Assembly (NCBI GenBank): GCA_039640505.1
Contig: CP046865.1
Coordinates: 62,001-126,000 of the forward strand
Reading direction: 5' to 3'
Length of the DNA stretch: 64,000 bases
Source of the DNA: Rhodobacteraceae bacterium Araon29
GTDB taxonomy: Bacteria > Pseudomonadota > Alphaproteobacteria > Rhodobacterales > Rhodobacteraceae
In this document: in pieces, positions 1-8,309 of the stretch
How the letters are laid out: the number at the start of each line of letters is the position of its first letter
How positions within the stretch are numbered: the stretch's first letter is position 1
Program-made: the position numbers and the translations under genes
Notes under the pieces: generated by a model
The model's database searches: none
What the model was told of the DNA's origin: nothing
The model's input: only the letters and a program-made list of their open reading frames with translations

Positions 1-916
1 AGAACCGTTTTGGTCTTTGCAGCGCATTGGCATCAACACCGCCGGTTAGAACTTTTCCCGAAGATGGAATAACCGTATTAAAGGCGCGGCCTAAGCGGGT
101 GATCGAGTCGAGCAAGATCACAACATCCCGTTTATGTTCAACCAGCCTTTTGGCTTTTTCGATCACCATTTCAGACACAGCAACATGGCGGGTCGCTGGT
201 TCGTCAAATGTTGATGATATCACCTCGCCTTTGACCGACCTTTGCATATCGGTCACCTCTTCTGGTCGCTCATCGATCAACAAGACGATCAAATAGCACT
301 CAGGGTGATTTTGCTCAATGCTGGTGGCAATGTTTTGAAGTAGAACAGTTTTACCCGTTCTTGGAGGTGCAACAATCAATGACCGCTGCCCCTTTCCTAT
401 AGGTGAAACCAAATCGATAATCCGAGCTGAACGATCTTTGATCGTTGGATCCTGAATTTCCATGGTCATCCGCTCATCTGGATAAAGCGGAGTCAGGTTA
501 TCGAACGCGATTTTATGACGCGCTTTTTCAGGATCTTCAAAGTTAATTTTGAAAACACTCGTCAAAGCAAAATATCGCTCTTGCTCTTCCGGAGCTTTAA
601 TCACACCTTCAATGGTATCACCTGTTCGCAGGGAAAATTTACGGATCATATCTGGCGATACATAAATATCGTCGGGGCCAGGAAGGTAATTAGCCTCGGG
701 CGACCGCAGAAAACCAAACCCATCTTGTAAAACTTCTAAAACGCCATCGCCGGAAATTTCCCATCCTTCATCCGCGCGCTCGCGCAGAATTTGGAACATT
801 ATTTCACCCTTACGCATGGTTGATGCGTTTTCAATTTCTAGGTCTTCGGCCATCCCCAAAAGGTCTTTGGGACTTTTCACTTTTAAATCGGCAAGATTCA
901 AACTCTTGTCAGACAT
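1..916 (-). CDS. rho: Transcription termination factor Rho (C-terminus cut by window edge)
   Basis: Hexameric RNA-dependent ATPase helicase that ends transcription of untranslated RNA. About 305 residues are present of a family norm near 420; the missing part is the C-terminal end beyond the left edge. Visible are the N-terminal Rho helical domain (starting [11 protein letters not shown]), the cold-shock-like RNA-binding domain ([16 protein letters not shown], then [14 protein letters not shown]), the Walker A loop (PPRTGKTV) and Walker B ([12 protein letters not shown]). Two ATG codons lie in tandem at 919 and 916; the AAAGGA at 923-928 is better spaced for 916. Next to hemJ on the same strand, as in other Rhodobacterales near the origin. 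Identification is secure. Confidence 0.97.
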   Translation of the reverse strand, partial: MSDKSLNLADLKVKSPKDLLGMAEDLEIENASTMRKGEIMFQILRERADEGWEISGDGVLEVLQDGFGFLRSPEANYLPGPDDIYVSPDMIRKFSLRTGDTIEGVIKAPEEQERYFALTSVFKINFEDPEKARHKIAFDNLTPLYPDERMTMEIQDPTIKDRSARIIDLVSPIGKGQRSLIVAPPRTGKTVLLQNIATSIEQNHPECYLIVLLIDERPEEVTDMQRSVKGEVISSTFDEPATRHVAVSEMVIEKAKRLVEHKRDVVILLDSITRLGRAFNTVIPSSGKVLTGGVDANALQRPKRF

Positions 917-1023
917 CATTCGTCCTTTGTACTGCAGGCGGGCTGCTATAATGTAATTTGGAAACGTTTTACCCGGACGGGCAAAACCCCTTTAAATGAT
1001 AAAGCGACTTTAGTCAAACCTGC

Positions 1024-1473
1024 TTAGAATTTAATAACGACCGACACCACGATAATCACCAACAAAACTGTCGGTACTTCATTCATTATTCTATAATGCC
1101 GCCCGCTAAGTGTATTTCCACCTACAACAAATTCTTTGCGCCGGCGGGAAAGCCAATGATGAAACCATGTCATTGCAAGCACAGCAAAGCCTTTTGACCA
1201 AACCCAATAATCAGAAAAATCAACAACACCAGGAGTAAACGCTAGCAAAAGACCAAAGACCCAGGTTGCGATCATTGCAGGTGCCATAATTATTCGCAGC
1301 AGCTTGTATTCCATACTTTGGAATGTCTGATCCAAAATATCCCCCGGGACAGATCGTTCCGCATGATTGACAAACAACCGTGGAAGATAAAACAAACCTG
1401 CCATCCACGATATCACAGCTAGAATATGAAAAACCTTTGACCAAGGGTAAAGAAAAATCAGAATATCATTCAT
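1024..1473 (-). CDS. hemJ: Protoporphyrinogen IX oxidase HemJ
   Basis: Integral membrane enzyme that oxidises protoporphyrinogen IX to protoporphyrin IX in haem synthesis; the oxygen-independent-looking HemJ type replaces HemY/HemG in most alphaproteobacteria. The 149-residue protein matches the usual length and shows the family signature near the N-terminus (KVFHILAVISWMAGLFYLPR) with the conserved His and Arg, then three further hydrophobic segments. An in-frame TTG at 1482 exists, but ATG 1473 has AGAAGG about 10 nt upstream and is preferred. It lies between rho and the putative origin and is transcribed away from the origin. hemE, which neighbours the origin in Caulobacter, is not in this interval. 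Confidence 0.93.
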   Translation of the reverse strand: MNDILIFLYPWSKVFHILAVISWMAGLFYLPRLFVNHAERSVPGDILDQTFQSMEYKLLRIIMAPAMIATWVFGLLLAFTPGVVDFSDYWVWSKGFAVLAMTWFHHWLSRRRKEFVVGGNTLSGRHYRIMNEVPTVLLVIIVVSVVIKF

Positions 1474-1849
1474 GATGGGCAACCTTCTCTGAATTCTTAC
1501 TATAAAAATATAAAGAGTTAAGAAAGATGATTATTTTGTAGACCCGACAAAATCTGTGGATCAAATTTTATCCCTTATCTTATCCACAGCAATTCGTGAT
1601 TAAGGTAAAACTTGCAGGAATAATTTAAACATTTAAATACAGAGAGTTGAACCGCAAAAAAGTTCACAATTTTTAGTATGATTGAAACCATCACAAGTTA
1701 CCCCTTGATCGAATTTATCCTTGTCCACAGCGTACAACTAAGTGCAAACTAAATTGACACACCACAAACAACCACGCATGCAGTAAAAAATTGCTTTACC
1801 CACAAAAAGGCAATCCCGCTATGCAGACCTTTTCCACGGATTTATCCCC
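1474..1849. other. Putative chromosomal replication origin (oriC)
   Basis: A 376-bp AT-rich gene-free stretch between divergent hemJ and maf. It holds a perfect DnaA box TTATCCACA at 1580-1588 and close variants: TGATCCACA on the minus strand at 1555-1563, TTGTCCACA at 1721-1729, TTTTCCACG at 1830-1838 and TTATCCCCA at 1842-1850. A very AT-rich block around 1618-1645 could be the unwinding element. In Caulobacter the origin lies directly beside the maf-aroE-coaE-dnaQ-secB genes, the same order seen here, which is the strongest support. Function is inferred from boxes plus synteny; GC skew across the chromosome was not available. Confidence 0.72.
1580..1588 (+). promoter_or_regulatory. Consensus DnaA box
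   Basis: Perfect match to the 9-mer TTATCCACA, followed by GC. It sits 17 bp from a one-mismatch copy in the opposite orientation at 1555-1563. It is the only perfect copy found in the hemJ-maf gap. Confidence 0.75.
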
Positions 1850-2449
1850 ATGACACATAAACTCATTTTAGCGTCACGATCGCCTATAAGAGCAAAGTTG
1901 CTTCAACAATCCGGTATCGAGTTTGAAAGCGTATCAGCTTTGGTAGATGAAGAAATGATGAAAGCAGCGATGCTTGCAGAGCAAGCTCCCCATCGAGATA
2001 TTGCAGACAAGTTGGCCGAGATCAAAGCCCTAAAGGTTAGTCAAAAAAATTTAGGAAGCTTTGTTTTGGGATGTGATCAGATCCTGAGTTTTGATGGTAA
2101 GGTTTTTTCAAAGCCAGTAGACCAAAGTGATCTTCGAAAACAGTTATCTGTGTTAAAATCTGGAACGCACGAGTTATTTTCAGCAGCAGTGATCTGTCAA
2201 GATGCCAAGCCAATTTGGCGATTTATAGGTAAAGCGCGGCTGACAATGCGTGACTTTTCCGAGACATTTTTAGACAATTATATCGAACAGAACTGGAAGT
2301 TGGTTGAGAATTGCGTTGGAGGCTATCAAATAGAGGGTGAAGGAATACGCCTATTTCAGCGATTAGACGGCGACTATTTTAGCGTTCTTGGTATGCCCCT
2401 TCTGGAGATAATGAATTTTTTAACTGTGCGGGGGGTGATTAAAAGGTGA
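1850..2449 (+). CDS. maf: Maf-type nucleoside triphosphate pyrophosphatase
   Basis: Maf/Ham1-fold pyrophosphatase that hydrolyses non-canonical or excess nucleoside triphosphates to the monophosphate; a housecleaning enzyme of the cytosol. The 199-residue product carries the Maf N-terminal signature LILASRSPIRAKLL and the acidic segment LGCDQILSFDGKVFSKP expected around the catalytic Asp. No strong ribosome site precedes ATG 1850, and the start codon overlaps a DnaA-box-like sequence. It is the first gene of a tightly packed series: its stop overlaps the GTG of aroE by 4 nt. Which Maf subfamily (YhdE or YceF) cannot be decided by eye. Confidence 0.93.
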   Translation: MTHKLILASRSPIRAKLLQQSGIEFESVSALVDEEMMKAAMLAEQAPHRDIADKLAEIKALKVSQKNLGSFVLGCDQILSFDGKVFSKPVDQSDLRKQLSVLKSGTHELFSAAVICQDAKPIWRFIGKARLTMRDFSETFLDNYIEQNWKLVENCVGGYQIEGEGIRLFQRLDGDYFSVLGMPLLEIMNFLTVRGVIKR

Positions 2450-3279
2450 CGTTAGAAAAAATTCCACTCGTTGCAGTATTGGGATCACCAGTTGCGCATT
2501 CAAAATCACCGCTTTTACATGGATTTTGGTTAAAACAATTTGGTATCTCGGGGCACTATATTCCTATTGATGTCAAAGCTACCGATCTTGAGCAAGTTTT
2601 GCAAACCTTGCCAAAGATGGGATTTGTTGGGGCGAATGTAACGCTGCCACACAAAGAAAAAATACTCTCTATTGCTGACCAAATCTCAGATCGTGCTGCT
2701 TTAATCGGGGCCGCAAATACGCTCGTTTTCCAACCAGACGGAAAATTATACGCTGATAATACTGATGGATATGGATTTATAGAAAATATCCGGCAACATG
2801 CGCCCGACTGGCAGGCAAAAGACGGACCGGCATTGGTTTTGGGCGCTGGCGGTGCGGCGCGGGCGATTGTTTCAGCCTTGCTCGAAGCGGGCGCTCCTGA
2901 GGTTTATATTTCAAATCGAACAAGATCCCGCGCTGATCAAATAAAATCGGACTTTGGCAACCGGGTCAATGTGGTCGAATGGGTCAAAGCATCCACTGAA
3001 ATTGAACATACGCATACATTGGTCAACACAACATCTTTGGGGATGACCGGAAAGCCAGCGCTTAACATCTCTCTCAAAGGCTTAAGACCTGAAACACTAG
3101 TGACAGATATTGTTTACACCCCACTGGAGACAGAGTTCTTGCAAGCGGCCCGCTCCAAAGGATCAACCGTCGTTGACGGTCTGGGAATGTTAATCCATCA
3201 AGCGGTTCCAGGCTTTGAACGTTGGTTTGGACAAAAACCAGTTGTTGATCAGGAAATTCGCGATATTTTAATTCCATGA
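2446..3279 (+). CDS. aroE: Shikimate dehydrogenase
   Basis: NADP-dependent reduction of 3-dehydroshikimate to shikimate, fourth step of aromatic amino acid synthesis. The 277-residue protein has the substrate-binding start GSPVAHSKSPLLH, the catalytic Lys in NVTLPHKE, the following AANTLVF and DNTDGYGF motifs, and the nucleotide-binding loop GAGGAARAI at about residue 136. GTG start at 2446 overlaps the maf stop; its own stop overlaps the coaE ATG, so the genes are translationally coupled. Length and motifs are normal. The chorismate synthase gene aroC lies elsewhere in the window (34328-35431). Confidence 0.96.
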   Translation: MTLEKIPLVAVLGSPVAHSKSPLLHGFWLKQFGISGHYIPIDVKATDLEQVLQTLPKMGFVGANVTLPHKEKILSIADQISDRAALIGAANTLVFQPDGKLYADNTDGYGFIENIRQHAPDWQAKDGPALVLGAGGAARAIVSALLEAGAPEVYISNRTRSRADQIKSDFGNRVNVVEWVKASTEIEHTHTLVNTTSLGMTGKPALNISLKGLRPETLVTDIVYTPLETEFLQAARSKGSTVVDGLGMLIHQAVPGFERWFGQKPVVDQEIRDILIP

Positions 3280-3869
3280 GTTTTCGGTTGGGGCTAACAG
3301 GGTCCATCGGCATGGGCAAAAGCACAACAGCAGGTTTTTTTAAAAAAGCTGGCTGTGCGGTTTGGGATGCAGATGCGGCGGTTCATCGGCTTTATGCAAA
3401 GGGCGGTGAGGCGGTTAACCCAATTCGCTCAGTGTTCCCAAATGCAATCATTGAAGAAGCGGTTTCACGAAGCGCCTTAAAAGCAGAGCTTGCAAAAGCT
3501 TCATCAGGATTTGAGCAGCTTGAGAGAATTGTTCATCCTCTTGTCGCAAAAGATCGAGCTGCGTTTATAAATAAAGCCGCAGCAGATATTTTGGTCTTTG
3601 ATGTTCCATTGTTATTTGAAACTGGTGGCCACAGACAAATGGATGCTGTTGTTTGTGTTTCCATCGATGCAGCAGAACAAAAACAAAGGGTGCTTGATCG
3701 CAATACGATGACGGCGGATCAGTTTGAACAAATTTTAGCACGGCAAATGCCTATCAAAGACAAATTGCAAAAGGCGGATTATGTTGTGATCACAGACACA
3801 CTGGACCATGCTGAGCAGCAGGTGCATAAAGTTATTCATGATATTCGGGAAAACCGGCTAAATGCGTGA
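3276..3869 (+). CDS. coaE: Dephospho-CoA kinase
   Basis: Phosphorylates the 3'-hydroxyl of dephospho-CoA, the last step of coenzyme A synthesis. A P-loop GLTGSIGMGKST opens the 197-residue protein, followed by WDADAAVHRLY and the lid region DRNTMTADQFEQILARQM, all typical of CoaE. ATG overlaps the aroE stop by 4 nt, and the 3' end overlaps dnaQ by 8 nt. The maf-aroE-coaE-dnaQ order is conserved beside the origin of many alphaproteobacteria. Confidence 0.96.
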   Translation: MSFRLGLTGSIGMGKSTTAGFFKKAGCAVWDADAAVHRLYAKGGEAVNPIRSVFPNAIIEEAVSRSALKAELAKASSGFEQLERIVHPLVAKDRAAFINKAAADILVFDVPLLFETGGHRQMDAVVCVSIDAAEQKQRVLDRNTMTADQFEQILARQMPIKDKLQKADYVVITDTLDHAEQQVHKVIHDIRENRLNA

Positions 3870-4566
3870 AGTTGTATTAGATACCGAAACCACGGGTCTT
3901 GATCCTGAAAAAGGTGATCGAATTGTCGAAATCGGAGCAGTCGAGTTAAATAACCACCTGCCGACAGGAAAAACCTATCATAAATACATAAACCCAAAGC
4001 GCGCTATGCCGGCAGAGGCTTTTGCCGTGCATGGGTTGGGGGATGACTTTTTAAAGGACAAACCCGATTTTTCTGAGATCGTAGATGGGTTTTTGAACTT
4101 TGTCGCTGATGCTAAATTGATTATTCATAACGCCTCTTTTGATATGAAATTTATCAATGCTGAACTGCGCTGGGCAGGCCGTACTATTTTGCCTGACGAT
4201 CAGGCTCTGGACACGTTGGCCATCGCGCGGCGTAAATTTCCTGGATCTCCTGCATCGCTTGATGCGCTGTGCAGACGCTTTGGAATTGATAGTTTTGATC
4301 GCACACTCCATGGCGCGCTGCTCGATTCGGAAATTCTAGCGCAGGTTTATCTTGAACTGATCGGTGGCCGTCAGCCAGATTTTGGATTATCACAAAGCTC
4401 TACTGAAGTTAAAAAAGCGTCGCATGACACCTTGAACACAAGACCTGTTTTGCTAAGGCCGACAGCTTTGAATAGCCGTATCACGGACCAAGAAAAGTCA
4501 CGCCACTCTGATTTTGTCGATGCTTTGGGACCAGATGCGCTTTGGCGAAAAGGTATCAAGTCCTAA
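3862..4566 (+). CDS. dnaQ: DNA polymerase III epsilon subunit (proofreading exonuclease)
   Basis: 3'-5' exonuclease that edits errors in the replicative polymerase core. DEDDh-type motifs are visible: Exo I LDTETTGL at residues 6-13, Exo II HNASFDMKF near residue 94, and Exo III HGALLDSEIL near residue 150. The 234-residue length fits DnaQ with a short C-terminal tail for binding the alpha subunit. Last gene of the maf-aroE-coaE-dnaQ unit, convergent with secB 17 nt away. An inverted repeat TAAGCC/GGCTTA (4564-4569, 4580-4585) spans the stop codons of both genes and may act as a small two-way terminator. Confidence 0.95.
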   Translation: MREVVLDTETTGLDPEKGDRIVEIGAVELNNHLPTGKTYHKYINPKRAMPAEAFAVHGLGDDFLKDKPDFSEIVDGFLNFVADAKLIIHNASFDMKFINAELRWAGRTILPDDQALDTLAIARRKFPGSPASLDALCRRFGIDSFDRTLHGALLDSEILAQVYLELIGGRQPDFGLSQSSTEVKKASHDTLNTRPVLLRPTALNSRITDQEKSRHSDFVDALGPDALWRKGIKS

Positions 4567-4582
4567 GCCTACGGGCGCTGGC

Positions 4583-5074
4583 TTAATTCACCGGCTTGCC
4601 ATCTTTATCTTTTTCCGCTTGCGCGCGTCGCCGTTCTATTTCGTTTTTGTATAGCGATAGAAAATCTATAGTTTCCAAATTCAAGGGTGGGAAACCACCA
4701 TCACGGGTGATGTCACTTACGATACGGCGCAAAAACGGAAACAGCATGCGCGGACATTCGATGAGCAAATAAGGGTGCAGTTGATCTTCTGGCACGCCCG
4801 ACACTTGAAAAATTCCACCGTATTCGATTTCAAGCAAAAATAGCTGATCTTTGCTTTCTTTGGATTTAGAATCAATCCGCAGTTTAATAACCAACTCATA
4901 CTGGTCTTCGGAACCGCGTTTTTTTGCATCAAGATTAACCTGAACCTGCACATCTGGTGCCACTTGGCCGCCCACGCCCTTTTGGGCAAGGATATTTTCG
5001 AACGACATATCCCGGATATATTGTGCTAAAACATTCATTGTTGGTTGCGTCGGCTGAGCGGTCTCGTCGGCCAT
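4583..5074 (-). CDS. secB: Protein-export chaperone SecB
   Basis: Tetrameric cytosolic chaperone that keeps preproteins unfolded and hands them to SecA. The 163-residue sequence has the SecB core NVLAQYIRDMSFENILAQK at the N-terminus, the beta-sheet region with LEIEYGGIFQVSGV, and LLIECPRMLFPFLRRIVSDITRDGGFPPL, which is highly conserved. The C-terminal tail is charged. Same position relative to dnaQ as in Caulobacter and other alphaproteobacteria. Confidence 0.97.
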   Translation of the reverse strand: MADETAQPTQPTMNVLAQYIRDMSFENILAQKGVGGQVAPDVQVQVNLDAKKRGSEDQYELVIKLRIDSKSKESKDQLFLLEIEYGGIFQVSGVPEDQLHPYLLIECPRMLFPFLRRIVSDITRDGGFPPLNLETIDFLSLYKNEIERRRAQAEKDKDGKPVN

Positions 5075-5130
5075 TTCAGGCTCCTTAGATTATACGGTTT
5101 TGGGCTCTCTATCAGGTTGTCTAAAAATGC

Positions 5131-5595
5131 TCAATCCTTGCTCTCGCCGTCTTCATAAAACTCACCTTCGATGATCACATCAGAAGTGTCTTTCTTTTGG
5201 TAGTTTGTGTTTCGGGATTGAGTAAAGCCGGATTGAGCGGTTGATCCCACTTTTATACGAGTCCTTAGATAATCAAATGCAAAGTCTCTAAAGCGTGGGA
5301 TCAAAAGTAAAAAACCAAAACCATCTGTAAAAAACCCGGGTGTAAGCAATAAGGCCCCCGCAAATAATATCATCGCGCCATGGGCCAACTGCTGGGTAGG
5401 GTTTTGAAAACTGTCCACCTGATTTTTGAGCGAAGAAAGAGTTGCGAGACCTTGGTTGCGTACAAGCCAGGTCCCCAGCGCCGCTGTTAGTACAACAATC
5501 AATAAGGTTGGTAAAATACCGATTGAACCCCCAATTTGGATAAAGAGAGCAATCTCAATTATTGGTACTGATACAAATAAAATGAATAACCACAT
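5131..5595 (-). CDS. fxsA: FxsA family membrane protein
   Basis: Small inner-membrane protein of the FxsA family; in E. coli overproduction alleviates F exclusion of phage T7, but its normal job is unclear. The 154-residue product has the conserved N-terminal hydrophobic pair (WLFILFVSVPIIEIALFIQ and the following GILPTLLIVVLTAALGTWLVR) and the LLTPGFFTDGFGFLLLIP segment near residue 80. The C-terminal 45 residues are polar and variable. Located 56 nt downstream-side of secB on the same strand and divergent from the Tim44-like gene. Confidence 0.9.
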   Translation of the reverse strand: MWLFILFVSVPIIEIALFIQIGGSIGILPTLLIVVLTAALGTWLVRNQGLATLSSLKNQVDSFQNPTQQLAHGAMILFAGALLLTPGFFTDGFGFLLLIPRFRDFAFDYLRTRIKVGSTAQSGFTQSRNTNYQKKDTSDVIIEGEFYEDGESKD

Positions 5596-5697
5596 AAGAA
5601 AACGCTCCTAAGACCAGAGGGGTTGTGGACTTGTTGTCTTGTGTCCCCTACATAAGGGGCAACTCTGTGAATTTCCATAGGTGGGCAAGAGGTCTAA

Positions 5698-6351
5698 ATG
5701 AATCCTATGACAATTGAAATATTAGTTTTGGCAGGCATCGCAGTTTTTCTGGTTCTGCGTTTGAGAAATGTTTTGGGAACTCGGGAAGGGTTTGAAAAGC
5801 CGCGGGCCAACGATTCTCCGCCCGATAAGGCACCAGAATTAACGGTGATTGAAGGCGGGCCTGATGCCGACATCATCGATAATGTGCCAGCTGGTTCTCA
5901 TTTTGCTGACAAGCTGGTTGAGATCAAAAATGTAGATCCCGATTTCTCGGTCACTGAATTTTTAACCGGTGCACGCGGCGCATATGAAATGATATTGATG
6001 GCATTTGAGCGTGGTGAGATGGAAGACATCCGAGCGCTCTTATCGCCTGAAGTAGCAGAAACGTTTGACGATGTGATCAAAAACCGTAAAGCGCAAGGGC
6101 TCACAATTGAAGCTGAGTTTGTTGGCATTCGAGAACTGAAGCTTAGCAATGTTTTCTTTGATAAGGCGACAGATGTTGCAGATATTTCTGTTTCCCTGAC
6201 ATCTGAGCTAATTTCAGTCGTTAAAAACGCTGAGGGCGAGGTTATCGAAGGGGACGCTAAACAAATCAAGCGGCAAAAAGATATTTGGACGTTCTCAAAG
6301 GATATGGGACTTCAGAATCCAAACTGGCAACTGGTGGCAACAGGCGAATAG
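5698..6351 (+). CDS. timA: Tim44/TimA-like membrane-anchored adaptor
   Basis: Protein of the Tim44-like domain family, thought to act as an inner-membrane-linked adaptor in alphaproteobacteria. A single N-terminal membrane helix (IEILVLAGIAVFLVLRLRNVLG) is followed by a polar linker and a Tim44-like domain from about residue 75 to the end (FLTGARGAYEMILMAFERG, then IKRQKDIWTFSKDMG near the C-terminus). The 217-residue length is normal. Neighbour order secB-fxsA-timA is typical of Rhodobacterales; the usual next gene, a lytic transglycosylase, is not found (see findings). Confidence 0.88.
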   Translation: MNPMTIEILVLAGIAVFLVLRLRNVLGTREGFEKPRANDSPPDKAPELTVIEGGPDADIIDNVPAGSHFADKLVEIKNVDPDFSVTEFLTGARGAYEMILMAFERGEMEDIRALLSPEVAETFDDVIKNRKAQGLTIEAEFVGIRELKLSNVFFDKATDVADISVSLTSELISVVKNAEGEVIEGDAKQIKRQKDIWTFSKDMGLQNPNWQLVATGE

Positions 6352-6489
6352 TTCCAAGCGCTAAAATCTGCAGAATTTACCAATTTGCATTATTTCCATA
6401 CTTGCGACAGTTCCAAACGTGGCTAGAAAAACGATTTTTTTGCTGCGAAGATAAAGAAAAGCAAATGTCTATAGGTTTGGGCAAAAGCG

Positions 6490-7086
6490 ATGAGCAAACG
6501 AAAGCTAAAACCTGAAGAAAAAGAACTTTGGCAGCAGGTTGCGCAAACTGCTACGCCGCTTTTTGGTGCAAAAATCCGGCCATTGCTAGCTGATAAGAAA
6601 CCCAAGCAAAAACCACTAAAAACGCCGCAATTACAGCAAATTACACAATTTGAAATTGGGGCCCAATCCACCGATACACGGCCAACTTTTGATTTAAAGC
6701 CAGACCTACACAGATCACTTGAAATGTCACGGGTTCAAATGGACAAGCGCGCCTTTGGAAAGCTTAAACGCGGCAAGATGACCCCTGAGGGAACAATAGA
6801 TTTGCATGGTTTGACTCTGGGTCAGGCACAGCCTGCACTGGTTCAGTTTATTCTAGCGGCATCTGCGTCTGGCAAACGATTGGTATTGGTGATTACTGGA
6901 AAGGGAAAATCTTCTGATGATTATGGCCCGATCCCAAGCCAAAAGGGTGTTTTGCGCCACCATGTTCCCCGTTGGCTTGGCATGGCCCCCTTGGCACCGG
7001 TGGTGCTTCAGGTCTCAGTTGCCCACATCAAACATGGCGGCGGCGGGGCCTATTATGTTTATTTAAAGCGCAAGAAAACAAAGTAG
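6490..7086 (+). CDS. Smr domain protein
   Basis: Small MutS-related (Smr) domain protein; such domains cut nucleic acids, recently linked to mRNA and stalled-ribosome processing. The first 90 residues are polar and Lys-rich. The Smr domain runs from about residue 95, with the hallmark DLHGLTLGQA and the GKGKS motif in LVITGKGK, and ends with HIKHGGGGAYYVYLKRKK. It follows the Tim44-like gene by 138 bp and is the last member of the conserved origin-proximal block. The substrate cannot be inferred. Confidence 0.9.
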   Translation: MSKRKLKPEEKELWQQVAQTATPLFGAKIRPLLADKKPKQKPLKTPQLQQITQFEIGAQSTDTRPTFDLKPDLHRSLEMSRVQMDKRAFGKLKRGKMTPEGTIDLHGLTLGQAQPALVQFILAASASGKRLVLVITGKGKSSDDYGPIPSQKGVLRHHVPRWLGMAPLAPVVLQVSVAHIKHGGGGAYYVYLKRKKTK

Positions 7087-7243
7087 ATCGGTAATAATTT
7101 CAGCCGCCACATTTTTCAAATGAGAATAAATTAATCTAAACGCCCAAAACTTCGTCATTGATTCAACAAAAAACTACGCCTAAGGTTTAAAGGAACGACC
7201 CCAAAGACTATTCCAAAAACCCGAAAGTTTGTGGAGTATTAAA

Positions 7244-7753
7244 ATGAAAATGACTGGTAGCAAGCAGATTACCGCTAGCGACGAAAAGGTTTGGCAAGCC
7301 ATCCTTTCGGCTGAGGTTTTGCAGCGCTGCGTCCCTGGTTGTCAAGAAATGTCAGGGTCACCATCAGAGGGGTTTGAAGCGACAGTTGTTCAAAAAGTCG
7401 GACCTGTCAAAGCCACCTTTAAGGGTCAGGTCACCTTGTCTGAGATGGTGGAAAGAGAAAGCCTAAAACTGTCGGGCCAAGGCAAGGGCGGTGCGGCCGG
7501 CTTTGCCAAAGGCGCGGCAACAGTGACATTGCAAAGCACCGAAGGCATCACGGTCCTAAACTATGATGTAGAGGCCAAAGTTGGTGGAAAACTGGCCCAA
7601 TTGGGAAGCCGGATTATTGATGGGTTTGCCAAAAAAATGGCGGATCAGTTCTTTGAACGGTTTCGTGATGCAATCGAAAACCCAGAAGACCAGTCCACCA
7701 ACGGAACTAAAGAAGACGAAAAAAAAGGCTGGTTCACCAAATTGACCGGCTAA
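7244..7753 (+). CDS. coxG: CoxG-like SRPBCC protein (CO dehydrogenase accessory)
   Basis: Member of the CoxG/SRPBCC family, associated with maturation or membrane recruitment of molybdenum hydroxylases of the CO dehydrogenase type. The 169-residue product starts [16 protein letters not shown] and keeps the CoxG core with [18 protein letters not shown] and [24 protein letters not shown]. The C-terminal 25 residues are acidic and polar. ATG 7244 is preceded by GGAG at 7233-7236; an upstream TTG at 7229 is less likely. First gene of coxG-coxS-coxL-coxM, 25 bp before coxS. Confidence 0.88.
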   Translation: MKMTGSKQITASDEKVWQAILSAEVLQRCVPGCQEMSGSPSEGFEATVVQKVGPVKATFKGQVTLSEMVERESLKLSGQGKGGAAGFAKGAATVTLQSTEGITVLNYDVEAKVGGKLAQLGSRIIDGFAKKMADQFFERFRDAIENPEDQSTNGTKEDEKKGWFTKLTG

Positions 7754-7778
7754 TAATATAAGTAATGGGAGTAATTTA

Positions 7779-8264
7779 ATGACTAAAGTATCGATGACGG
7801 TGAATGGCAAGCCGGTCTCGGGAGATGTCGAAGGGCGAACCCTTTTGGTCAATTTCCTAAGACAGGACTTGCATCTAACCGGCACTCATGTGGGCTGTGA
7901 TACCAGCCAATGCGGCGCTTGCACCGTGCACGTTAATGGCGTTGCCGTGAAATCCTGCACTATGTTCGCAGCCGAAGCAGACGGAGCAGATGTTGCAACA
8001 ATTGAAGGTCAGGCAAACGCAGATGGATCGTTGAACGTGATCCAACAAGCCTTTCAAGACCACCATGGGCTTCAATGCGGATTTTGCACCCCCGGAATGG
8101 TTATGGCGACAGCGGATTTGTTGAAAAACAATCCCAAGCCAAACGAGGCCGATGTGCGCCACCATTTAGATGGAAACATTTGTCGCTGCACCGGATACCA
8201 CAACATCGTCAAAGCAGTACTGGCCGCCTCGGGGCAAGACGCAGACGCGATCGCAGCTGAATAA
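7779..8264 (+). CDS. coxS: Molybdenum hydroxylase small subunit, two [2Fe-2S] clusters (CoxS)
   Basis: Small iron-sulfur subunit of a xanthine-oxidase-family enzyme; passes electrons from the molybdenum site to the FAD subunit. The N-terminal plant-type cluster motif ([15 protein letters not shown]) and the C-terminal cluster motifs (CGFCTPGM and CRCTG) are all intact in 161 residues. Sits between coxG and coxL in a same-strand operon. The gene order S-L-M is the form II order; form I operons are M-S-L. Confidence 0.94.
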   Translation: MTKVSMTVNGKPVSGDVEGRTLLVNFLRQDLHLTGTHVGCDTSQCGACTVHVNGVAVKSCTMFAAEADGADVATIEGQANADGSLNVIQQAFQDHHGLQCGFCTPGMVMATADLLKNNPKPNEADVRHHLDGNICRCTGYHNIVKAVLAASGQDADAIAAE

Positions 8265-8309
8265 AAACAACTAATTTTTACCCAGCTTTAAAAGCAAGGA
8301 GGAATCAAT

